DNA of 64,000 bases from Adiantum capillus-veneris (GCA_014529385.2 CM043944.1:175545740-175609739); one strand, 5' to 3'. Shown: positions 32,456 to 44,555, numbered from the stretch's first letter. Notes: generated by a model not told the origin, from the sequence alone. Translations and numbers: made by a program.

Positions 32456-32745
32456 CGTGACTGTGGTTTACTGTCTTTCGATATCACTATACCTGCATCA
32501 CCATACATTGATCGGATTTCATTTGGGTAGAGCTCATGCTCCAAGTGGATCTCTGTGATAGGAACTGATAGAAGTGTAGCACTTCTATCTTTTCTATTTA
32601 TGATCTGTTTCCATAGCTCCTGAGGCCATTGTTCTTCCACTTTCGGAATTGGCAGTGGTGCTTGCGAATACATTCCATCTGTCGTACTGGCGCCATCCTT
32701 GTATCCAAGCGGTAGAGGCCTTCGGGGTCTGTTTTGAGCTTGCAC
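32456..32745 (-). pseudogene. gag: Gag C-terminal remnant of element B
   Basis: An open frame 32452-32745 contains KVEEQWPQELWKQIINRKD, parallel to VEEDWPDYLWEKVREIND of element A just before the protease. A one-base change near 32455 separates it from the protease frame. Above about 32.70 kb similarity fades. Confidence 0.5.
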
Positions 32746-33089
32746 TTGTCATTTGGTGCCCCCATGGAGGACGGCTTCTTAAAAACCTTCAGTTTGCAAC
32801 ATTGAAAATGATGCATGTTGTCGACCATGGACGAGTGGCTATAAGAGTTCTCCAATTGGAGAACGGAGGAGGAATAAATTGAAGAAGCATTGACTACCTT
32901 CATCGAAGTACTACTGTCGGAATACACCGTCGTCAACATCCAGGAAGTAAGTTCTCCATCTTGCATCTCTCGCTCTAATCACAAATCAAGAGCCACAAGA
33001 GGGAGGACTACAGGCTGCTCTCATTACAGTCACCCACCGCACACTATCAATGAGTGCCAGCAATGGAGGTAAAGAAGAAGCAGAAATAC
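32746..33089 (+). other. Left flank of D: 5' coding piece of element C
   Basis: Plus-strand frames (32890-33072: FIEVLLSEYTVVNIQEVSS) are open but unrecognised. A frame with ATG at 33050 reaches the D insertion point and, across the restored single copy of aatac, stays open into the right flank (52881 onward, INVHHEDIIHIKEGKRL). D therefore landed inside an ORF upstream of the gag of element C. The protein is not recognised. Confidence 0.45.
33085..33089. repeat. Target-site duplication of element D (left)
   Basis: aatac is repeated immediately after the 3' LTR at 52876-52880. Five base pairs is the usual size for gypsy integrases. Confidence 0.9.
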
Positions 33090-33825
33090 TGTTGACCGCT
33101 GGGTCAACAACACAACATAACTCAAGTTTCGTACAAAAGTCTTATCTTTTGCGAGTTATGAAATGATACGGATTATGGCTATAAACATCATTTGTAATGA
33201 GTAGTTATTCTAGTTTCAGAAGCCGGGGTGCAATGGCACTTCCAGATTGTAAATACAAAGCCATTTGACCCTTTCAACCCCATTTTTGGTTAAACCTAAG
33301 GTAGCCTTAGTATATAAGGCACCTAGGTCATTTTGTAAGGAGACTTTTATCATAATCAAACTTGAGCGCTGCCGTCTACTGTGTGTGAGAGAGAAAGAGA
33401 GTGAGCGTGAGCTTCATCCTCTAGCTACGCCCAGCTCGCTCAACACATTGGAGATCTGACTGCACCATTGTTGTAGGCTCGAGGAGAGCTACACGACAAC
33501 GCCAAGCATTCCACGCGAGACGAAGCGCACACGCCGACGCATCTATGAGCTATTTGTAGCCGTAAGTGTATCAAACGATGTCTGTTTTCTTCGTGCTAGG
33601 AGTCTATAGAATCGTGGCGACATAAGCTACGCATAGGGACTCATAAATTTCAGTTTTGGGTACTTTCAAAATTCGGCTCTGTCATCCTACACGTTTTTCG
33701 CAGATGGGTTTAGAGTGAGGGTTTTGAGTGTAGAAGCTTAGGGATAGGTGTATCCTAGTGAGGGGATGGTGTTCAACATTGAGAACAGTGAGGTTCTTGA
33801 TTGTGGTTTAGTTGGCCGTCCAACA
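33090..33825 (+). repeat. 5' LTR of element D
   Basis: 736 bp, TGTTG..CAACA. TATA box tatataagg at 33311-33319. Against the 3' LTR it lacks two blocks near its end (around ggtgttc and ttggcc), while the first 130 bp show about eight differences by eye. Confidence 0.95.
33311..33319 (+). promoter_or_regulatory. TATA box in 5' LTR of D
   Basis: tatataagg in the LTR, a likely start of element transcription about 30 bp downstream. The 3' LTR has the same box at 52140-52148. Confidence 0.6.
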
Positions 33826-33826
33826 T

Positions 33827-33844
33827 TGGCGCCGTTGCCGGGGA
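33827..33844 (+). promoter_or_regulatory. tRNA-Asp primer-binding site of D
   Basis: TGGCGCCGTTGCCGGGGA, 18 bases, one base after the LTR end. Same primer as A and E. Confidence 0.92.
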
Positions 33845-36238
33845 CACAAGGACCTAAGTAGGTTTCCTACTAACACTCGTGTGATGGTTTCTTGATTTAG
33901 TTTCGGCTAAAGAAAGTGTTTTTCTTAAGTGGATTCAGAAGAGGATATTCCGTGATCAAGTGGATAGCCAGGAAGCGTGTGTCTTGCCGAGGGTCTGCAA
34001 CTAGATAGGTTTAGTTAGGATCTGTGGATTAGAGTAGTTGTTGGTGGTCGAGTGATTTGTGAGGTGATAAAAGCGTTTACTAGTCCGTGTGTGGCAGTGA
34101 AGCGTTTTTCTACTCATAGATGCAAAAACCCATATGATTTGTAGGAGTAGCTTTAGGTAAGTGATCCGATTTTGATCTAGAGCTATTCATCACTGAATTA
34201 TTTGCTAAAGTGCTTGATTGCAATTGAAATCACGGAAAAGTGTGCTTTTGAGGATGAAAATGCATTAAACAAGCTTTTGTGGATATTTTGTATGACTGAC
34301 TGATGTTGTGCATATAAAAGAGCATTTGCAAGGGTTCTGTGAAGAAAACTTGCAATTCTGTAAACATAGACATCCTACGCGTAGGATGTCTCAAGGGGGT
34401 TCTGGAGACCAAATTTGAAAATTTTGACTGCACTAGTGGGTTCAGAGGGTAGGTTTTACCCTATTTTCATATTGACTTGGGTGTTTTTCCCTATTTTTGT
34501 TGACCAAAAGCCAAAAGGCAGAGTTAGAAAATGTAAAATTTCAGAAAAGGCTTTAATTGAGTGATTTTTGCATGGTTTTGCAATTGTGAAGCATACTTGC
34601 ACTTGCTGAGATCATAAGGAAGCATCAGGGACACTTCAGTCTCAAAAAATCAGCAATAGACATCCTACGCGTAGGATGTCTACAGGGTGATCTGGGCATT
34701 TTTTTGAAAATCTGAGGTTACCAGTGTGTTTAGAAGGTAGGTTTTACCCTATTTTCACCTAGAAAGTGAAAATTTGACCAAATTTTGACAAATCAAAGCC
34801 AAAAGACTGAAATTGCCAGACATCCTACCCAAATTGTGCCAAGGCATTATTCCAAGACCAAAACCATAGGATGGGTGCAGGAGCATGATCTGCATGATAT
34901 ATTGAGTGCTTGAGAGAGTTTTCATCTCATTTGGGGAATAAAAGGGGGTCCTAAGCAGACTTTAGCACTTTTGACTAAAAAAAACTAGAACTGCTAAAAT
35001 TGGGATCTTTTGAAATCCAAACCAAAATCTGAGCATACCACTAGGTTGCTGACATCAAGGGGAAGCTGTGGGACATGTCTGGGGTCAAACAGGCCAAAAA
35101 GACATCCTACACATAGGATGTCATATGTGTGATTTGGCACTCCAAACTTAATTTTGAGCATACCCCAGTGATCAGGACCTTAAGGAGAGTCTGTAGTTCA
35201 AATTTGGGTTCATTCTGAGCAAAAAGACATCCTACGCGTAGGATGTCTATTGCATGATTTTGAGACCAAAATTCTCCTGTGACCATACCATGTTGTTGTA
35301 TAGCCTTAGGCAAGCCTCCTAGGCAAATTTGGTCCAATTTGGAGTTGATTTGACTTAGGAATTCATCAGAACAGACATCAGGCTTCTAAAGCAGATTCTT
35401 GATCATTTGACCAACCTATAGGTGTCAGAATCAAAAAGTGAAAATAGCTGTGAGTTAAGCACATCAAGGGGAAGCTACAATGCAAGTTTGAGCTGAAATA
35501 GAGCAAAAAGACATCCTACACGTAGGATCTCTCTAGCTTGATTTAGGACTCCAAACCAACTTATGAGCACACCACTGTGATCAGCACATCAAGGAGAAGC
35601 TAGGGTGAAAATTTCAAGTCATTCTGAGCAAAAAGACATCCTACGCGTAGGATGTCTCAAGGCAATTTTTAGGACCAAATGAAATTCTCAGCATACCATT
35701 GTGTTGTTGGACTTAAGGGGAGTCTCTGGACCAAATTTTGTTAAATTCTGAGCAAAAAGACATCCTACGCGTAGGATGTCTCCAGGCTAGTTTTAGGGTC
35801 CAACTGTACTTTTGACCATACAGAAGTGTTCACAGTGTCACAGAGATCCCAAATCTTTTTTCAAAATTGAATTTGGACTCATTTTGAACATTCTAAACTG
35901 CATTTCATTGTTTTGGCCATAACTTTCACAAACAGTATCGGATCGGAAAAGTTTTTATATTAAAACGTAGCCTGAGAGCAGCTCTACAGATCTTAGAGCA
36001 AAACTTGAACTCAATGTTTGCCTATGGCAACCATTTAGTTCAATTTTGAAAAAAAAACATCGTTTAAGGCCTCAAAATTCATCCGCAAGTTAGGGGTGTC
36101 TAAAAGCGACAATTTGCGAGAATTGTGACGAAACGGTTGCGGTTTTGGACATAGTTTCGACTTTTCCCTAACCAAAGCACTTGAATACAGTGGACTAAGT
36201 CTACTTGAACCAAGCAAAAGCTCTTAAGACCAGAAATC
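33845..36238 (+). repeat. Leader of element D with palindrome array
   Basis: ACATCCTACGCGTAGGATGT, with matching flanking bases that lengthen it to 22-24 bp, occurs at 34369-34390, 34659-34680, 35226-35247, 35635-35656 and 35759-35780. Near-copies are at 35101-35122 and 35510-35531, and a half site at about 34818. Distances between neighbours are 290, 159, 283, 125, 284, 125 and 124 bp. Each copy is usually preceded by gagcaaaaa. Between copies the text repeats loosely (cataccactgtg, aggggaagct). There is no ORF. The last 450 bp before gag are free of the motif. Confidence 0.9.
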
Positions 36239-38207
36239 ATGTCTACCCTAGATTCAAACGCAGCTTACACAAGCTTGGAGATCCCGATGATAGAGGAATA
36301 TCCTCCCACAATGGATCTTCCAAACTTGCAATTGATAAAGACCCATCTTGTTGAGAGAGTTTGGACGATTGGTCATGAGAGTGAAGGACTATATAGATAC
36401 ATTGACGACAATGAGGTCAATCTTTATAGGTGCTCAGATCCATACCTAGAAGAGATAACAGATTACAAGCTCTTATATGTCTACACATACGGAGTCGACT
36501 GTCAATGGAGATCTATAGTTGTCGACAAGTATGGACGAGAATACAGAGTTGTAGAAAGCACAAATCCACAGACTGTACTAGAAAGAGGTGAATATTTGGT
36601 CAATGAAGGACCACAAATGCCTCCACCAAACACGAGAATTCCTATAGGAGTTCCAAGAAGAGAGCCATCAGGATTCCCTTCAACAGCGATAACGAGAGAA
36701 GGATTGGGAGAGTCTCTGGTTAGACTTGTAGACAATCGACGAGTTAGACCATCCCAAGTCCAGAAATGGGTAAACAGAAAATACTCGGGAGATAAATATC
36801 CTAGAGATCACGTAACGAGTTTTAGAAGACTGATTAGAGCAGAGGAAGTTTCAGATCTTGTGACACAATTTGCGGGATTTGGATTGACTCTAGAAGATGA
36901 TGCAGCTACATGGTTCGACTCAGTGGAAAAATGGGATTTTGAGACCCTAGACGAGCTGTTTGAGGAGTTTATTGAAGAATTCTCGCCAAAAGGCATTGCT
37001 CACAACACGGTCTCGCAAATCCATAGATTCAAACAGAAAGAGGATGAATCAATACGCAAAGCATCATTACAGCTCAAGAGATATGTTAAGCTCTGTCCGA
37101 GAGCGGAATTACCTACGCAAGCACGACTGATGCTGATCTTTATCCAGGGAATGAGACATGCGGGCCTTCAGAAGGATCTACATATGATAAGGAGGATGAC
37201 GCTAAATGAGTTGATCAAAGAAGCTCTTTATCTAGTGGATAACTGTGAGGCATACAAAGAAAAGGACTTAAAGAGTCAAGGAGATGACACATCCTCTCAG
37301 CACAGTGTTTCACAGATAAGTGAGTCCATTGCCAAGCCAACGGCACCTATTGATCAAGAAAAGCTTATCGACGACTTGGTCAAGAGGTTGATTCCTCTTG
37401 TAAGGTCTGATTCGGGAGAGCCGAAGTGGTGTGAAATTGAGAGAAAATGGACGAACCATACAGGGAAAGAGTGCTATTATAGCATGGAAAATGTTGGGGA
37501 GAGGTATGTACAACCTGTTCCAGAAGCACCTACTCCACCTAGATACATTACGGGGAATGCGCCAAGACCAGTAGGAGTTTTAAGGCCAGAGCCTGTCTTA
37601 GGACAATAACCTCCGCTGGTGCCAGGTGCTAGAGTGCAGGTAGACATGAGATACATGCCAATGATGGAAGCATCAAATAAACCAACGCCACTACCAACTA
37701 CAATGTGGTATAGCAACCAACATGAGTACTACCCTTTGGAGCAACAAAATGTGAGAGAAACACATGGAGTGGTGAGGCTTGTACAACCTCCACCTCCTGG
37801 GTTTCAGTCGAAAGAAAGAAGGTATGAAATGGACGAAAAGACATTGCGATTCATTACAAATAGCGGTTTATCTAGGTCAAAGCTTGCTTATAGCCAAGAG
37901 GAAATGCTAAAAGAATCTCCTCAACTAGAGATAGATTGTCACAAAAGTCGTGACAACCACTTGGTTAAACAATGTCCACATACAGAGATCACTGAAGTAA
38001 ATTCCTATTGTCTTGAGTGTGGCATCACTCACTTGATCCCCGATTGCCCGAAAAAACCAAACCAAATCAGGAAAATCACGACAAATGTATCAGGGATTGT
38101 TCAACGCTCCCTAGTAGCTCAGAAAATGAAAATGTCATACCAATTCAAGTGGTTACGATAGCACAAGCTCAAAAGAAAACTGATGAGAATACAAAGACAA
38201 AGAACAC
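36239..38207 (+). CDS. gag: Gag of element D, first part (interrupted by E)
   Basis: Starts at ATG 36239 (MSTLDSNAAYTSLEIPMIEE) and stays in one frame to 38161 except for a single TAA at 37607-37609. Residues 1-170 are an unrecognised N-terminal region; about 175-340 is the capsid domain (VQKWVNRKYSGDKYPRDHV, QFAGFGLTLEDDAATWFDSV, IHRFKQKEDESIRKASLQLK). A proline-rich region and a zinc knuckle, CLECGITHLIPDC, follow near 38010. A two-base insertion at about 38105 shifts the frame before element E cuts in at 38208. It would form the particle that packages D RNA. Confidence 0.88.
38203..38207. repeat. Target-site duplication of element E (left)
   Basis: aacac, repeated at 46507-46511 directly after the 3' LTR of E. 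Confidence 0.9.
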
Positions 38208-38815
38208 TGTTAACCCTCACGGCTCAGGGACACCCTATCACCTACGACGGACGTTGTAACCTACGGCGGACATTGTATTATTTATTTGGTAGAGTCAGGT
38301 ACCGGGCTTGTCGGTCCAATAGGAAAAGGGTAAGAGTGATCGCCGATGAGAGGCACACTCTAACTGGAACATTCAAGGGATTAGTTGGCTAAGCATGGGC
38401 GCCCAAGTGTGAATGGGGCGAGCTCATATAAAAGTCAACTAAACCTAAAATCCACTCATTCTCTCATTTGCGCAATAGAAGAGTGCTCTTGCTCCATCTC
38501 CTTCTTCTTCTTCTTCATCTCTTTGTGTGTGTGAGAGAGAGAGAGAGAGTGAGAGAGGGAGAGAGAGGGAGTGTGTGGGTGATCGAGCATTACGAAGGCA
38601 CGACGGCGGTGAAGCGGTTGAGCGCGGCGTAGCGGCATCTCCTTCTTCTTCACGGCGAGGAATCCTCCACGAAGCAAGCGTAGAGCGGTGAGTGACACAC
38701 CATCGCCTTCTTTGAGCTTACTAGTTTAGGCTTGTTGTGTGCTTGGAGCCATTTGTGGCTCGCACACGGTGTATCGGCAAGTTCCTTGCATTGACATGTG
38801 TGACATACGCGCACA
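38208..38815 (+). repeat. 5' LTR of element E
   Basis: 608 bp. TATA box tataaaa at 38427-38433. A (ga)-rich stretch at 38530-38570. The last 280 bp align well with the 3' LTR. Confidence 0.93.
38427..38433 (+). promoter_or_regulatory. TATA box in 5' LTR of E
   Basis: tataaaa in a suitable LTR position. The 3' LTR has lost this region by deletion. Confidence 0.55.
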
Positions 38816-38819
38816 TTTT

Positions 38820-38837
38820 TGGCGCCGTTGCCGGGGA
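38820..38837 (+). promoter_or_regulatory. tRNA-Asp primer-binding site of E
   Basis: TGGCGCCGTTGCCGGGGA, four t bases after the LTR end. Confidence 0.92.
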
Positions 38838-38968
38838 GTGCCATACATGAAGCTCGAGTAGCGCTCTGTGCTTCTCCGTGGTGCAATTTCTATTGTAGAA
38901 AAGGTAAGGAAGGAGTGTGTGTGTGTGTTGAGAAGAGAAATTTTGTGTTATACTGTGTGTTTTTTTTA

Positions 38969-39090
38969 TTAATGGAGTTTTCAAAGGTTCTGTGTTTATT
39001 CTCTGTGTATTAAGGTAGTTAGTTTTCTTTGTTAATAGAGATTTCAAAGGTTCTGTGTTTATTCTCTGTGTATTAAGGTAGTTAGTTTTC
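38969..39090. repeat. Two-copy tandem repeat, 63-bp unit, in the E leader
   Basis: ttaat(g/a)gag..ttcaaaggttctgtg is present at 38969 and 39032. The E leader is only about 520 bp and has no palindrome array, unlike A and D. Confidence 0.85.
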
Positions 39091-39361
39091 TGTGTACAGT
39101 AAGTAGGAAGTAGATTAGTGAGAGTTAATAGAGTGTTTTAGTGTATAAGAGTAGGTGTATTAGTTAGAAGTAGGTAGAGAGAGAGTGTGTGTGCTGTAAA
39201 GCACACAGCGACCCTCTAAGTGATACGCTTGTTTCGAGCTATCACACACTTTAAATTTAAAAAAAATCAAACATTAAAAAAACATCAAAAACAAGAAAAA
39301 AGCAAGTAGAAAACGGGGTGCAAAACACCTACAAAACAAAGCAAGTAACCTTTGAGGGTAC

Positions 39362-41110
39362 TTGCCGACACTTGTAGGGCACCCAAAGCACATGTATCTA
39401 CGCTCTGGTCGTGTGCTAGAGTCCGAACAACTAGCTAGTGCTTCGATTTACGGGGGTACTCACTATCCTTCCACGCTAGGGTCTGCGCCCTCGGCGAGGA
39501 CCCAAGGTAGTGCAACCCAAGACCCAAATATAGCGGCTAGCGACTCTTCCTCTGACTACGATATTATGGTAGAGCATCTTACACAAAGCCCCGGGGGAAC
39601 AAATGAAACCGTGCCTAGCTGGGCCCAACAACCTGGAACTAGTGTTTTTAGCCGTTTGATGGAAACTTTTAGTAGAGCTACGCACTCTGAACCTACAACT
39701 AGTGAAGTAAACGAAGGGGGTGGGAAAGTAGAATCACCATTCACATCTCCTGTAGACCCCACACTCCCTCAGAGTGTCCACATGGACATTCCACCTACCT
39801 CATTTAATGAGGGCCCTAGTGACCTACCACCTTCCAAAGTCGCCTCTAAGGTAGCGGTGACTAAAAGTCAAAACACGGGAAGCAACATTGCATCCACCTC
39901 ACGGCAACCCTCTAGTACACCAAGTTTGGACGGGGTATTTCTCAATGAAAATTGGGATTATGACCTACACACGGAGAATTTGACCGACCTATACATGGGC
40001 TACACATACCATGTGGGTTGGTTAGAAGTTGTACAATCCACATCTAGTGCCACCAGTCTGGAGGAACAACAACACATGATCTGCAATGTCATCCATAGGA
40101 TTATCCAGTCCGAGAGGTAAAATCGAGGAATAAACATACCTTCGACGGGTCCTATGCGATTTTTAGACACGGGCAAAGGGAAACAACCCACTCTATCACA
40201 AATGGAGACTCCCCCAGAGAGTCCCATCGATCCCCCATATGTTGTTTCGCCAGGGGTCTCAATGCAATCTGATCCCAGAAGTGATAGCTTTACTTTTCCA
40301 AGTCTAGCTCATCTTTCCCTGGATGACACCACGGATACCATGCCTACCCCAATGATGGGCATGCCAAGAAACACACCATGGACCTCGTTTGTTAGTAAAG
40401 CACCGCTACCTGGTAGCTCAATGCCTGCAATAGTACCTACAAGTGTGTACCAATCGTATGAACCTATGGGTCCACGTACACATGTAGTCCCTACCCCTCC
40501 CATTGTTTCAACAACCTATGCTCCACAACCACAACACCCAAGTTCTTATTTCCATGGGACTATACCGGCTAGCATTAGCATGTCACATCCGACGTCTGCT
40601 ATGCCTAGGGCCACCCATATGAACTATGGACCACCACATGGCACAACATCGTACCCAACGTGGAACCCAAGGGCTTCCTATGCGCCAAGCCCAATGCCAA
40701 TACCTACTCCACATGTAGTCTCTGGAGCACCTTCACCCACGGTGCGTGCTCACTTAGGTGACTTGGAAACATTTGCGCAAGCTATTGGTCGATCTATTGC
40801 TGAGAATATGCGTAACACGCCTGATAGAGAGCCTAGAAGTAAGGCAGTACAAATAGCCAAGCTCACACAAAAATTTAGTGGAGACGGGGATGTGAGAAAG
40901 CATATCGAAGTGTTTGAACAAATATGCGATTCTCTAGGAGAACACAATGACCTACATAAGAGCAATGCTTTAAGCCTAACCTTAAGTGGAAAGGCTGGGG
41001 ATTGGTATAGAACCATAATGGTGGAAGAAAAAATGATTTACCCTACTCTTAGGAGACTGTTCTTAAAAGAATACATACGAGAGGGAGTGTTTTGGGGTGT
41101 AGCCTCTTAG
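39362..41110 (+). CDS. gag: Gag of element E, N-terminal and capsid part
   Basis: One frame from ATG 39362 (MPTLVGHPKHMYLRSGRVLE) with in-frame stops at 40118-40120 (TAA) and 41108-41110 (TAG). The first 450 residues are rich in serine, threonine and proline with no recognised domain. A capsid domain begins near 40850 (AVQIAKLTQKFSGDGDVRKH, LTLSGKAGDWYRTIMVEEK). The start follows the LYLRSGR-type phrase often seen early in plant gypsy Gag. The sequence downstream of 41110 continues in the same frame. Confidence 0.85.
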
Positions 41111-43126
41111 CTCCAAAAAGCCCAACGAGAGGAAGGAGAGTTGGTGAGAGACTTTAAAAATCGCTTGAAGCATTTGAATTCTTGTTGTAATCCAAATGAG
41201 CGCTTCAACAATAACCAATTTCTTGATAGATTCATTAGGGGATTACGACATGAGGCTATCTACAATGGCTTAGTCATTAGAGGTATCACCACTTGAGAAG
41301 CAGTCACCACCAATGCGATCCAATTGGAGGATAATTTAATGATTCAAGGAGAAAGAGTGTCTATTGAGCCTAAATCTATTAGCTCGCAAGCATCAGGGCA
41401 TCAGCCAATGACCCTAAAGCCTATTGCTAAGGAGCCAAAGATATCTGAGATGACTTTAGCAGATCTCACCAAGGCTATTCAAGAGAGTCTTAGAGACAAT
41501 CGTGCTTCGCAAAACAATCATATGTATCCAAGAAGGGAGCAGCAATGGTGCTCAGTATGCTATGGACCACATAGTACCAGTGAATTCCCTACTTTTAGAG
41601 TAAAATTCAATGGGAACTGCAATGCATGTGGGAGGTATGGTCATCAAGCTAAGGATTGCATAGTATTTAAGAGTGCGATGGCCAATAGACCAACCTTAGC
41701 ATGGACAGACACACCTCGAGTGCCTGCCTTGATGCCGGCCCCACCTCTTGAACAAACAGCACAACACATGGTCCCTAGGGCCCAAAATGTTGTTCAAACA
41801 ACACCCTTACCACCTCCAGTGCTAGGACCGCAACCACCACATCCGAGAATCACTTCTGTGAATCAAGTGGGTTGTGAGTCATCTATTTCTTGTTTGGAAG
41901 GCTATGAGGAAGATATAGATCCTAATGTCGCCTATGGGATGGATGTGCTTGAAGAAAGTCTACAATACTACATGGAGGACTATTGGGGACAAGTCAAACC
42001 TGTATATCAAGTAGCTGCTCTTGCAGCAAGAGGCCAAAATTTCAACTACACTGTTAAGAGACCACCTCTTCAATGCTATGAGTGTGGAGGTCCACATCAT
42101 GTAGCCGAGTGTCCTATTAGGCTACAAAATAACGCCACACTAATGCAAACCAATCAAGCGAGCATGTCTACAATGCCGATACTCATGTGTAATCGATGTG
42201 GCATAGATCATTTGATTGCCAAATGTCCAAATAATCCAAATGCACCGAAGATCACGCCATTAAACTTGATTGAAGTTACCGAGGAGCCATCACCAAGTAC
42301 ACCAGTGGTACCAGTAAACGTACTCACACGATCGATGCTCCAAAAACAAAATTTTATTCTTGAGGAAAGAGACACGACATCAATTGCCCAATCTCAGAAA
42401 AAGAAGAAAACACGAAGAAAGAGATCGCAAAAAGCATCAAAGTTAGACCCTAGTTCAAAGACCAACATAGGGACTGATGACGACCCCGTATATATGAACG
42501 ATGCTGAAGAAGATTTTGATTTAGGTGAAACCATGGAGACCAAAACGACCACTAACATAGAAACCAACAAGGAAGATCTTCATGAGCCACACTGGCCAGG
42601 ATCCAAAAAGAAGATAGGAACTTACCCAAACCCTATAGAGGAGATTGAGCGAGTCAAGCAATTAAGGAGTTTGGTAGAAGATACCCAAAGGGATTTAGAA
42701 CTAGCACCTAGGTTGATCCAGATTACAGACACCGTGTTCCCTACGCAACAACAACCTGTCCATAGACCCTTGGACATACCTAGTGTCATCCAAGAAGAAA
42801 GGGACTTAAAGTCATGGGAAAGTGGGCGTACTCACTTCTTGATGGAAAGAATGTTTACAGAGGGACTACGTGATCCTATCGAAGAAATGGAGATCCCATC
42901 TTCCCCACATCAAGGGACTCAATGCCAAAAGGTGCCGTTAAACATTGCCAAATTGACGGATGTCATGTCTTCAAAAGTTAAAACCACCATCATGTCCAAA
43001 CTATATAAAGACCCCGAGCTAGTCTCAGCTCTTCGAGCCTTCCTTAATGGAGAACTAAAGTTTGGGCTACCACAATTTGCACAGATGGATGGAGCTAGGG
43101 AGATGCCAATAGAGGAGAACACTTAG
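41111..43126 (+). CDS. gag: Gag of element E, capsid end and nucleocapsid
   Basis: The same frame continues after the stop at 41108: REEGELVRDFKNRLKHL and NQFLDRFIRGLRHEAI finish the capsid, then a TGA near 41296, then a 600-residue open stretch. Zinc knuckles CNACGRYGHQAKDC (41.62 kb), CYECGGPHHVAEC (42.08 kb) and CNRCGIDHLIAKC (42.19 kb) are all CX2CX4HX4C. A basic run (KKKKTRRKRSQK) and an acidic region follow. It ends at 43124-43126. Confidence 0.85.
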
Positions 43127-43593
43127 ATCCACAACCCAACCTAGATGAGAACCTTGTTATAGAAATACCTGTTAACAATTTGGGAAAATACTTTGAGGGT
43201 CATGAATCTAATGCAACTATACCAATCACTACTAAGGGATTAATTGTGAAGGGAATCCTTGATGGTGGCGCTGGGGTTAGCATTGTGACTAAAAATTGAT
43301 GGGAAACTATGGGAAGACCTCACCTTGCGACCACAACCATAGTAGTGAAGATGGCCAATGGGTCTATTGTTAAACCTATTGGGATGCTAGAAGATCTCAA
43401 GATCAAGGTCTTTGGACATAAAATACGAGTTACCTTCATTGTTATGGATTTCTCCAAGCACACTATGGCATCTGAGATGATCTTAGGACGTCCTTTCATG
43501 AGGGAAGCAAAAATGGTGCATGGATGGTCTAAAAACCATGTCTACTTGCAGTTCCAAGATTCTGTCATTCGAGTGGATCTTGTTACTGGTTGA
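43123..43593 (+). CDS. Protease of element E
   Basis: A frame shifted by -1 from gag opens at the gag stop (LDPQPNLDENLVIEIPVNN), contains ILDGGAGVSIVTKN with the catalytic aspartate at 43261-43263, meets one TGA near 43297, and ends with FIVMDFSKHTMASEMILGRP and FMREAKMVHGW. It is a gypsy retropepsin with DGGAG in place of DSGAG. The -1 overlap could reflect programmed frameshifting or simple mutation; I cannot tell. Confidence 0.75.
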
Positions 43594-44555
43594 GCACATC
43601 CCCTAGGAAACCGGTTTATAATTGATCATAGATTTGACACCACAGTTCACTCGGCCCCATTGCAGTATTGTTATACGTGTAAAGCGGACACTGATGTTGG
43701 GCAAGATTCTCCTTATATGGATGTACTACCTGGGATGACTGAGTCGGACAATGTGGATTGGGTCCACCTAGCAGCAACCATAGACACTTGGGGGAATAGG
43801 GGGACGACATGGGTAACACATGAGGGGGATGAAATGCCCGTACCCTTAAATATGCTACAAGCAATGCATATAGCTTCTGACAAGACACATCCTCAGATAA
43901 CGAAGAAAACATAGAAGTGGGTCCCTAAAGCTTCTTTAGCGACCATGGCTAGTACTAAAAAACAGAACCCTTGTAAGAAACGTACCACTTGCTCCAAGAA
44001 TTATGTAAGAAAACGTGGCACTAGATTCCTAAATGACTATTGGAAGCCCAAGGCTACTATCAAGGAAATGATCAAATTTGGGTGCCACAACGTAGATTGT
44101 GTTCTTACTTGTCACCTGACCCATGTGAGCTCAATCCTGTAGCTCCAAAACGAATCAACGATCGAGGAAAGAAAAAAAACACAAAATGCTACACACCCGC
44201 TCCAGAGCTAGTTTGGGTACCAAAGAAAGAACGATTTGTTCCATCTAGCTCAGGAAGGGGGGAGTCCCATGAAGCTTCTAGCTCCTCATATAATGCATCC
44301 ATAGAGGTAAAAGCTTCTCCACAACCTCCACCTACAATAGTGGACCTCCATGAAGCTACAAAGGAATCCACACCTCCTAGTGTTCAAGAATCACCTGATG
44401 AACCACTTCAAGTTCGATCGTGGGAGAGTACCTTACCACCCTTGCAACTCGACGAGGCACCTAAGGTAATAGAAAACTACTGGCAAAAATCTCCACCTAT
44501 TACCAACTGGAACAATTGGTTTCAAAGGGTGATAAGCTCATTTCAAACGGTATGA
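43594..44555 (+). pseudogene. Post-protease region and WxPK tail of element E
   Basis: 43660-43914 has VDWVHLAATIDTWGN, a divergent match to the ILATxDVC block of A, B and D. Then KWVPKASLATM follows a stop at 43912, and after frame changes QIWVPQRRL (44065) and LVWVPKKERFVPSSS (44210). The last open block, 44040-44555, is rich in serine and proline and ends WNNWFQRVISSFQTV. Confidence 0.6.

Larger units (their letters stand above)
27637..32745 (-). mobile_element. Element B: Ty3/gypsy retrotransposon lacking its 5' part
   Basis: Read on the minus strand: end of Gag, protease with intact DSGAG, conserved linker, reverse transcriptase, RNase H, two HHCC modules, integrase and purine tract. 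It is the same family group as A and G1. The leader, PBS and most of gag are absent; the upper edge abuts sequence belonging to element C near 32.75 kb. No second protease or WxPK tail is seen after integrase. Frames are broken several times. Confidence 0.85.

Noticed and set aside
34369-35780. Palindrome array as a CRISPR array
   Set aside because: Spacers differ widely in length (about 100-270 bp), are themselves loosely repeated, no cas gene is present, and the sequence is plant retrotransposon leader.
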